DNA of 14,417 bases from UBA8886 sp963578705 (GTDB lineage Archaea; Thermoplasmatota; Poseidoniia; MGIII; CG-Epi1), in NCBI GenBank assembly GCA_963578705.1, contig CAUZDT010000033.1:1-14417 (forward strand), given 5' to 3'. Positions within the stretch are counted from its first letter, which is position 1, and each line of letters starts with the position of its first letter. Below are positions 5,679 to 11,228 of this stretch, one piece after another. The position numbers and the translations under genes were made by a program. The notes under the pieces were generated by a model. That model was not told where the DNA came from and did no database searches. It was given only the letters and a program-made list of their open reading frames with translations.

Positions 5679-7898
5679 TTAGCCTTTCTTCAACTGCGTT
5701 TGCAGCGCGTTAATCAGCGCACTGGCGGTCCCTTCGCGGCCGCCGGTGAGCGCCCCGAAGCTCTCGGCACCGACGAGCGCGCACGCTGCCGCCTCGTCGA
5801 GTTTGGCGCGCCCCGCAAGGCGCTTGATGAATCCGACTTGCTTCGGCGAAGCGGCGCGCGGCTGGCCCGCGGTGTGTTCCTGCAGAGCGGTAATCAGCGC
5901 GCTGGCGCTCCCCTCGCGGCCGCCGGTGAGCGCCCCGTAGTTCTCGGCGCTGACGAGCGCGCACGCCGCAGGCTCGTCGAGTTCGGCGCGCTCCGCAAGG
6001 CGCTTGATGAATCCGACCTGTTTCTCGGAAGCGGGGACCTCCATCCCTGCGGTCAATGGCTGCAGCTGCTCGATGAGCGCGCCGACCGCCTCGCCGTCCA
6101 GCTCGTCGATATCCTTGCCTGCCAGCAGCGGCTCCGCCGCCTCGCCCGCCTGCTGCGCGAGCGAACGCAGGTAGGCCAGCTGCCGCGGGGTTCCGCGCGA
6201 CTTCTTGCTCTCGAGCGCGGTGGTGTGCAGCGCGCCGAAACGCTCGGCGAACTCGTGCCACGCCTGCGCCGCGGCGGCCTTGCCGTCCTCGACCTGGTCG
6301 AGCTGCACCTCCATTCCCGCCGTAAAAGCAGTCGAGAAAATTCCGTCGCTGGTGGTGCCGTAGCAGGGGGCGATCTGCTCCCACATCGTGCAGCCTTCAT
6401 CGGTCGCGTAAAGCCGCCCCTTTTCGTCGCGCGCATACTTGCGGTCGAGCAGCTTGCGGATGGTCTCGGCATAGGTCGACGGGCGGCCGATGCCCTCCGC
6501 CTTCATCTTTGCCACCAGCCCGTGCTGCGTGTAGCGGCCGGGCGGCTTGGTCGCGTCCTCGACCAGCTCGCACCCGTCGAACGGTAACGTGTCGCCGATG
6601 GCAGCGTCCGCCAGCGGCGACACTGGCGGTGCCGGCTTCAGCAGCCCGGCATACGCCGCTTCCCAGCCGGCGAAAGTGCGCCATTCGGTTTTCCCCGCGG
6701 CGGTCCAGTCGCCTGCCTCGCCCGCCAGCTTCAGCCGCTGCCATTGCGACGGCGACATCTGGCTGGCGGCGAAGCGCGCCCAGATGAGCGTGTAGAGCCG
6801 TGCCTGCTCCCGCTCGAGTCCCTGCGGCTCGCGCGCCTGCGGCCGCGTCGGCCGAATCGCTTCGTGCGCGTCCTGCACCCCCTTGCCGCCGCCACCGCCC
6901 CCGACGCCACGGCCGAGATGCGATGCGTCCCACTCATGCTCGATGTACGCGCGCACTTCCTTCCGTGCGTCGGTCGAAGTGCGGGTCGAGTCGGTCCGCA
7001 TATAGGTGATGTGTCCCGCCTCGTAGAGCTGCTGCGCCAGCCGCATCACGCGCGCCGGTCGCCAGCTAAGCCGCTGGCCCGCCGCAGCGAGCAGCGTATC
7101 GGTTGTAAATGGCGGCCGCGGCCGCTTCTGGAAGCCCTCAACGCTAGCGGCGGTCAGCACCAAAGAACCGGCTGCTTGCAGCGCGGCATAAGCCGTTTCG
7201 GCATTCTTGCTGTCGCCGGTGCGGTCGCTCCGCTTCTTGCCCTTCGAGTCGCGCCAGTCGTCGTCGAACTGGACGCGCAGTTCGACGCCGTCCGCAGTCA
7301 GGTGGACTTCCCAGTAGGGGATTGGCACGAACGCCTCGATTTCGCGCTCGCGCTCGACGACGAAGCCGAGCGTCGGCGTCTGCACACGCCCCATCGAAGC
7401 GAGATTCCATGAGCGGCAGAAACGGGAGCCGCGGAAGCCAATCAGCCGGTCCATCAGCCGCCGAATCATTGCCGCTTCCACGAGCCCGGTATCGACGTCG
7501 CCAGCCTCCTCGAGCGCGGCGGTAATCGCCGTCTTGGTAATCTCGTTGAAGGTCACCCGCCTGACTGCGCCCAAGCTACCGAGCAGCTCGGCCAGTCGCC
7601 AGGCGATGAACTCGCCCTCGCGGTCGGGGTCAGTCGCGACCAGCACTTCGTTGACGCCGCTCTTGCGACTGTCGGCGAGCAGCTTCCGGATGATGCTCTC
7701 CGCACCTTTGGTATAGCCCCATTCGGGCGCCGGCAGCTCGCCGTCGGCGGCAGCCCACATCGCCTTGCGGCCCTCCTTGCCCTCGGTCGGCAAATCTTGA
7801 ACGTGGCCGCGGCAGGCGCGGACCAGGAACTCCTTGCCCAGATAGCGCTGGATGGTGCGCGCCTTTGCACCCGATTCGACAACCAGCAGCCGGGTCAC
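5679..7898 (-). CDS. topA: DNA topoisomerase I (type IA) with tandem C-terminal repeats
   Basis: Type IA topoisomerase, relaxing negative supercoils through a 5'-phosphotyrosine intermediate. Numbered from the GTG at 7898 (739 residues): TOPRIM domain with LLVVESGAKA (E9) and TDPDREGEF (D90, D92, E96); RSWNLASMGRVQTPTLG (163-179); PPFTTDTL (262-269); catalytic ITYMRTDSTR with Tyr299; a Gly-rich loop (GVGGGGGGKG, 331-340) just before DAHEAIRPT; and GIGRPSTYAETI (469-480). No C-terminal Cys4 zinc fingers are present. Instead three repeats beginning TPRQ/SEKQ/SPKQ fill residues 570-739. The frame also has an ATG at 7925 and a TTG at 7964. The GTG is chosen because it gives the family-typical N-terminus (MTRLLVVES) and a TATA-like TTTATG sits 25-30 bases upstream, whereas the ATG would overlap that box. 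First gene of the long leftward operon and divergent from the CoA-binding gene. Confidence 0.95.
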   Translation of the reverse strand: MTRLLVVESGAKARTIQRYLGKEFLVRACRGHVQDLPTEGKEGRKAMWAAADGELPAPEWGYTKGAESIIRKLLADSRKSGVNEVLVATDPDREGEFIAWRLAELLGSLGAVRRVTFNEITKTAITAALEEAGDVDTGLVEAAMIRRLMDRLIGFRGSRFCRSWNLASMGRVQTPTLGFVVEREREIEAFVPIPYWEVHLTADGVELRVQFDDDWRDSKGKKRSDRTGDSKNAETAYAALQAAGSLVLTAASVEGFQKRPRPPFTTDTLLAAAGQRLSWRPARVMRLAQQLYEAGHITYMRTDSTRTSTDARKEVRAYIEHEWDASHLGRGVGGGGGGKGVQDAHEAIRPTRPQAREPQGLEREQARLYTLIWARFAASQMSPSQWQRLKLAGEAGDWTAAGKTEWRTFAGWEAAYAGLLKPAPPVSPLADAAIGDTLPFDGCELVEDATKPPGRYTQHGLVAKMKAEGIGRPSTYAETIRKLLDRKYARDEKGRLYATDEGCTMWEQIAPCYGTTSDGIFSTAFTAGMEVQLDQVEDGKAAAAQAWHEFAERFGALHTTALESKKSRGTPRQLAYLRSLAQQAGEAAEPLLAGKDIDELDGEAVGALIEQLQPLTAGMEVPASEKQVGFIKRLAERAELDEPAACALVSAENYGALTGGREGSASALITALQEHTAGQPRAASPKQVGFIKRLAGRAKLDEAAACALVGAESFGALTGGREGTASALINALQTQLKKG
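5682..5849 (-). repeat. topA C-terminal repeat copy 3 (56 residues)
   Basis: Encodes residues 684-739, starting SPKQVGFIKRLAGRA, then ACALVGAESFGALTGGREG and ALINALQ. It is offset by exactly 180 bases from copy 2. Comparing 5701-5820 with 5881-6000 by eye I count 14 mismatches in 120 bases, so the pair is a fairly young in-frame duplication. Copy 3 ends at the stop codon. Confidence 0.85.
5850..6029 (-). repeat. topA C-terminal repeat copy 2 (60 residues)
   Basis: Encodes residues 624-683, starting SEKQVGFIKRLAERA, then ACALVSAENYGALTGGREG and ALITALQ. The unit length is 60 codons, set by the matching position in copy 3. Each unit looks helical, with a conserved S-x-K-Q-V-x-F-I-K-R-L-A opening helix. 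Confidence 0.85.
6030..6191 (-). repeat. topA C-terminal repeat copy 1, diverged (54 residues)
   Basis: Encodes residues 570-623, starting TPRQLAYLRSLAQQA, with IDELDGEAVGALIEQLQ in the second half. It keeps the TxxQxxxxxxL pattern and the terminal ALxxxLQ helix but lacks the TGGREG loop of the other two copies, so it is the older unit. It follows directly on the catalytic core. Confidence 0.65.
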
Positions 7899-7922
7899 GC
7901 CGCCCCCGCGTTGCTCGCGGCT

Positions 7923-7928
7923 CATAAA
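7923..7928 (-). promoter_or_regulatory. TATA-like box of topA operon
   Basis: The minus strand reads TTTATG 25-30 bases before the topA GTG at 7898. The spacing matches leaderless archaeal transcription, with the start site at or near the first codon, and is close to that of the alaS and OPT promoters here. It supports the GTG over the ATG at 7925. Confidence 0.5.
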
Positions 7929-7952
7929 CGTTGCGACTCGCGCACGCGCATG

Positions 7953-7971
7953 GGGAGACTGCAAGTCTCCC
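7953..7971. promoter_or_regulatory. 8-bp inverted repeat in divergent topA / CoA-binding region
   Basis: GGGAGACT (7953-7960) and AGTCTCCC (7964-7971) are perfectly complementary across a 3-base GCA spacer. The element lies between the topA TATA-like box (about 25 bases away) and the weaker TATA-like sequence of the CoA-binding gene (about 12 bases away). Symmetry and position fit a dimeric regulator's operator acting on both genes. An RNA hairpin is also possible in a transcript starting further upstream. No regulator is identified. Confidence 0.5.
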
Positions 7972-7982
7972 TGCCCAAACCA

Positions 7983-7988
7983 GATTAA
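7983..7988 (+). promoter_or_regulatory. Weak TATA-like element of CoA-binding gene
   Basis: GATTAA lies 21-26 bases before the ATG at 8009, a spacing suited to a leaderless transcript. The match to the archaeal TATA consensus is poor, but it is the only AT-rich hexamer between the inverted repeat and the start codon. Confidence 0.3.
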
Positions 7989-8008
7989 CCGCCGGCCGCT
8001 GGCGAGCT

Positions 8009-8395
8009 ATGGTGCTCGAAGCGTTGCAGCGGCCCGGCGTGCGCATCGCGCTGGTCGGCGCATCGAACGACCCCGCCAAGTTCGGTAACCGCATCTTCCG
8101 CGACCTCGTCGCGAAGGGCTATGCGGTCTGGCCGGTCAACCCGCGCGAGCCGGAAATCGAAGGCGTCGCCGCGCACGCCGACCTCGAGTCGCTCCCCGGG
8201 ACACCTGACATCGTCAACTTCGTGGTTCCGCCAAAGGTCGCGCTGACAGTCGCGAAGCAGGCGCTCGCGCTCGGCATCCGCCGGCTCTGGTTCCAGCCCG
8301 GTTCCGAAAGCCCTGAATTGAAAGCGTGGCTCGCCGAGCAAGAAGGCGTCAGCGCGCTGACCGACGCGTGCATTATGGTGCAGAGCGCAGGCTGA
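8009..8395 (+). CDS. CoA-binding domain protein, YccU-like
   Basis: 128 residues from the ATG at 8009. It is a single Rossmann-type CoA_binding_2 domain: IALVGASNDPAKFGNRIFRD (13-32) carries the nucleotide-binding glycine loop, GYAVWPVNP (37-45) the second strand, SLPGTPDIVNFVVPP (61-75) the third, and WFQPGSES (94-101) and CIMV (121-124) the end of the fold. These are the landmarks of the stand-alone YccU family, whose members bind CoA but have no settled physiological role. An in-frame upstream start at 7931 would run through the inverted repeat and add 26 unconserved residues, so it is rejected. The gene is divergent from topA and converges with alaS, leaving one base between the two stop codons. 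Confident of the fold; the cellular role is unknown. Confidence 0.92.
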   Translation: MVLEALQRPGVRIALVGASNDPAKFGNRIFRDLVAKGYAVWPVNPREPEIEGVAAHADLESLPGTPDIVNFVVPPKVALTVAKQALALGIRRLWFQPGSESPELKAWLAEQEGVSALTDACIMVQSAG

Positions 8396-8396
8396 T

Positions 8397-11126
8397 TCAG
8401 TCCGCGAGTGCCTTGCGGGCGGCCGCCTCGAGCGCCTCGAGTGCTTCGGCGGTGCGGTCGGCCGGTACCGCGCCCTGCGCGTGGGTCAGTGCGCCGCCGC
8501 CGCCGCCGCCCGCGGCCTTGGCGGCGGCGCTAGCCAGCGCGCTGCAGTCCACCGCGACCTTGCCGCCGCGCGCAGCCATGACGTGCCCCTTGCCGCCGGC
8601 ACGGGTCGCGAGCACCACCAACGCGTCGCCGCCAGCGCTGAGCCGGCGCGCCAGCTCCTGCATTTCGGCGAGCGGCGCGTCTCCGCAGTCATTTATATAT
8701 AAATCAATGGAGCCGATGCGCTCAGCCGCGAGCTCCCCCGCCCGGCCTTCGGCGCGCTCTTTCTCGAGCGCCGCAACGCGCGAGCGCAATTTCTTGCGCT
8801 CGTCCATCAGCTTGCCGGCGGCGTCCGCCACCTGCTCGAGCGGCACCCCCAGCGCCGCGGCAGCCTGCTCCAGCAGCTCGCGCTCCGCTTGCGCGGCGGC
8901 GACCGCAGCTGCGCCAGCCGAGAATTCGATGCGTTCCACACCGTCCTGAATGCGCTCGGTCCTCAAAACCTTGATGGCCAGCAGCGCGCCGGTGCGCGGA
9001 ACGTGGGTGCCGGCGCACGCCTGCGCGTCGATCCCGGGGATTTCGACTACGCGCACGTCGCGATAGTTGGGCGCGCCGCCCTGGTAGAGCGTCGCCCCGT
9101 GCTGGCCGTCGGCAGCCTCGCGCGTCATGAATTGCGCCTGCACTGGGTGGTCGCCACGGACAATGCGGTTCGCTTCGCGTTCAAGCGCCGCGACCGCGGC
9201 GTGGTCGAGCCGCTGGTGGTGGGTAATGTCGAGCCGCGCCGAGTCGGTCGCCTTGCGGGCGCCCGCCTGCCAGACGTGCGGCCCGAGCGTCCGCCGCGCC
9301 GCCGCGCCTATGACGTGCGTCGCGGTGTGGTGCTGCGAGAGCGCGTCGCGCCGGCCGCCGTCGACGCCCCCTCGCACGGTGGCCCCGACCGGCGGCGCGT
9401 CGCCCTCGAGCGTGTGCAGCACCGCGTCGCCGCGCTTCCGGACGTCGGTGACGCGCGCTTCGCCGCCCTCCCAGCGTAATGCCCCGGCGTCGGCCGGCTG
9501 CCCGCCGCCCTCCGGGTAGAATAGCGTGCGGTCCAGCGCGACGGCATCGCCGTCAGCCCAGGTCACGCTCGCGTCAAATTCGCGCGCCTCCATGTCGTCG
9601 TAGAACGCCAGTTTGGTCGGCGGCAGCTGCTCCTGCGCAGCCTTGGCGGCCGGCGCTTCCGCGGCAGAATGGCGCTCGGCGACGAGCGCCATGAAGCCGT
9701 CCGGCACCGCAACGGTGGCGCCCTGCTCGGCTGCGAACTCCGCCACGACCGCGGGCGGCAGTCCTTGCGAATCGTAAAGCTCAACCAGCCGTTCGGCTCC
9801 GATATCGCCCACGGCGAGCGTGCGCTGCACCGTGCGGCGTCCGCGCTCAAGCGTCGCGTCGAAGCGTTCGCTTTCCAGTTCCACGAGCTCCAGGATGTGG
9901 TCGCGCTGCGTTGCCAGCTCGGGGTAGGTCGGCGCCAGCTCGTCGATATGCAGGCCGACGACCTGCGGCAGTGCCTCGGGAATTCCCAGGTCGCGCAGCA
10001 GCAGCAGCGTCCGCCGCAGCACCATCCGCGCTAGGTAGCCGGCGCGCACATTGCTCGGGACGACGCCGTCGCCGAATATGAATGCCAGTGTCCGTGAGTG
10101 GTCGGCGACCGCGAACGCCTTCTCGAGCGGCTCGATGGTGCTGCGCAGCTCCTCGAGTGTCAGCTTGTGACCCGCCTCGCGGAGCCGGCCGAGAACCTGT
10201 TCGCGCAGGCTGGTAAGGTCGGCGCCGTACTCTATTGAGAGCAGTCCGCAGACGCGGGCGTTCTCGGCAATCAGCGCGCCTGCCGCGCCGAGCTTGTCGG
10301 TCAAGCCGGCCTCACGCGTCAGCAGCTCGACCGCGGCGGGGAATACGGCCTCGTAGACCGTCGGTGTCCCCTGCGACGCCCAGACCATCCGCTCGAGCCC
10401 GTAGCCGGTATCGACAATCGCGCGCGACATGCGGCGGAAGTGGCCGCCTTTCAGCTCGATGTCGCCCTGCGGGTCTTCGACAAGGTCCATGAAGACCAGC
10501 GTCGCCAGTTCGAGCCCCCCGGCCAGCACTTCCAGCGCCTCGCCGCCATTGCCGCCGCCGACCCACGGGTTTTCCTTGTAGGTCAGCGCCGCAGCGGGGA
10601 CGCCCAGTCCCGTGTAGAGTTCGTGGCAGAGCTCGACCGTGCGGTCCTGCCAGTATATTTGCTCGTCGTCGTCGGAGTTGAATGCGTGGTGCGCCATCAT
10701 CTCGAACGTCGTCAGGTGGCGCCCGCTGCGGCCGACCGACTCAAGGTCGTTGAGCCGGATGCAGGGCTGCGAAATCGCGAGCGGGTTGGCGGGCGGCCGC
10801 GCCAGCCCCGAAGTCACGTGAGGCTGGAATACCGCGATGGATGCAATCGTCAGATAGATATCGTCGCGCCAGCGCGCCACCACCGGCGCGCGCTCGACCC
10901 GCTTATGCCCTCGCGCTTCGAAGAAGGCGAGAAACGCTTCGCGCATCTCCGCCAGCCCGAACGGCTGGTCGAAGAGCGGCGTGCCCAGGAACGAGTATTC
11001 GACGCAGGGCGCGTCGCCGCAGAGCGGCTGCTTTTCGAGCGCCCAGAAGTGGCTCCCGCAAGCGCGGCAGCGCTGGCGCTGGAAGCCGCCCTCAGAGAAA
11101 AATTCCAGTTGCAGTGCGCCGCCCAT
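8397..11126 (-). CDS. alaS: Alanyl-tRNA synthetase, archaeal type
   Basis: Charges tRNA-Ala in the cytoplasm. The 909 residues match the archaeal length. An N-terminal zinc knuckle typical of archaeal AlaRS has C20, C23, C36 and C41. The class II core carries VFQPHVTSG (99-107), GRHLTTFEMMAHHAF (135-149) and GGHFRRMSRAIVDTGYGLERM (start 227). Next come the tRNA-recognition helical region and the editing domain, with zinc-type motifs HTATH (600-604) and CAGTH (704-708) that clear Ser/Gly-tRNA-Ala. A coiled-coil-like stretch (about 740-800) links to the C-terminal DHHA1 domain (about 820-909) with GGKGHVMAARGG and a poly-Gly loop GGGGGG (873-878). All key elements are present. The TATA-like TTTTTA 22-27 bases before the ATG suggests a leaderless transcript. 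The gene contains an AT-rich palindrome at codons for DLYIN (808-812) using rare TTA and ATA codons. Confidence 0.97.
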   Translation of the reverse strand: MGGALQLEFFSEGGFQRQRCRACGSHFWALEKQPLCGDAPCVEYSFLGTPLFDQPFGLAEMREAFLAFFEARGHKRVERAPVVARWRDDIYLTIASIAVFQPHVTSGLARPPANPLAISQPCIRLNDLESVGRSGRHLTTFEMMAHHAFNSDDDEQIYWQDRTVELCHELYTGLGVPAAALTYKENPWVGGGNGGEALEVLAGGLELATLVFMDLVEDPQGDIELKGGHFRRMSRAIVDTGYGLERMVWASQGTPTVYEAVFPAAVELLTREAGLTDKLGAAGALIAENARVCGLLSIEYGADLTSLREQVLGRLREAGHKLTLEELRSTIEPLEKAFAVADHSRTLAFIFGDGVVPSNVRAGYLARMVLRRTLLLLRDLGIPEALPQVVGLHIDELAPTYPELATQRDHILELVELESERFDATLERGRRTVQRTLAVGDIGAERLVELYDSQGLPPAVVAEFAAEQGATVAVPDGFMALVAERHSAAEAPAAKAAQEQLPPTKLAFYDDMEAREFDASVTWADGDAVALDRTLFYPEGGGQPADAGALRWEGGEARVTDVRKRGDAVLHTLEGDAPPVGATVRGGVDGGRRDALSQHHTATHVIGAAARRTLGPHVWQAGARKATDSARLDITHHQRLDHAAVAALEREANRIVRGDHPVQAQFMTREAADGQHGATLYQGGAPNYRDVRVVEIPGIDAQACAGTHVPRTGALLAIKVLRTERIQDGVERIEFSAGAAAVAAAQAERELLEQAAAALGVPLEQVADAAGKLMDERKKLRSRVAALEKERAEGRAGELAAERIGSIDLYINDCGDAPLAEMQELARRLSAGGDALVVLATRAGGKGHVMAARGGKVAVDCSALASAAAKAAGGGGGGALTHAQGAVPADRTAEALEALEAAARKALAD
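8691..8704. promoter_or_regulatory. 14-bp AT-only palindrome inside alaS, possible internal TATA box
   Basis: ATTTATATATAAAT is perfectly self-complementary and stands in otherwise strongly GC-rich coding sequence. It encodes the junction between the AlaRS coiled coil and the DHHA1 domain. On the minus strand its TATATAAA part is about 29-36 bases upstream of an in-frame ATG (8663, Met822), which would start an 88-residue stand-alone DHHA1 fragment. The promoter role is inference. Confidence 0.35.
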
Positions 11127-11147
11127 GTCGCGCCATCCCGGACGGGG

Positions 11148-11153
11148 TAAAAA
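11148..11153 (-). promoter_or_regulatory. TATA-like box of alaS
   Basis: The minus strand reads TTTTTA 22-27 bases before the alaS ATG at 11126, and it is the only T-rich hexamer in the 102-base divergent region on this strand. The spacing leaves essentially no 5' leader, as in archaeal leaderless mRNAs. Confidence 0.55.
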
Positions 11154-11157
11154 GCTC

Positions 11158-11195
11158 GGACCGGCGCTGCGCTGGCGGCCGCCCGCCGGACCGGC
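11158..11195. repeat. GGACCGGC direct repeat between alaS and OPT promoters
   Basis: GGACCGGC occurs at 11158-11165 and again at 11188-11195, 30 bases apart. Each copy lies 4-5 bases outside one of the two opposed TATA-like boxes. The arrangement would suit a regulator bound between the promoters, but eight-base GC-rich repeats can arise by chance in this composition. Confidence 0.3.
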
Positions 11196-11200
11196 AATCG

Positions 11201-11206
11201 TTTATC
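11201..11206 (+). promoter_or_regulatory. TATA-like box of OPT transporter gene
   Basis: TTTATC lies 23-28 bases before the ATG at 11229, in an otherwise GC-rich stretch. Spacing and sequence parallel the topA and alaS boxes, so a leaderless transcript is likely. Confidence 0.55.
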
Positions 11207-11228
11207 GCCTGCGTCGGTCGCGACGCTG

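Noticed and set aside
5409..6587. 392-codon plus-strand frame across thpR and topA
   Set aside because: It runs antisense to intact thpR and topA and shows direct peptide repeats only because it mirrors the topA repeats.
6868..6910. Poly-glycine codon run in topA as a sequencing error or frameshift
   Set aside because: The frame resumes correctly into DAHEAIRPT right after the run, so it is a flexible loop rather than a break.
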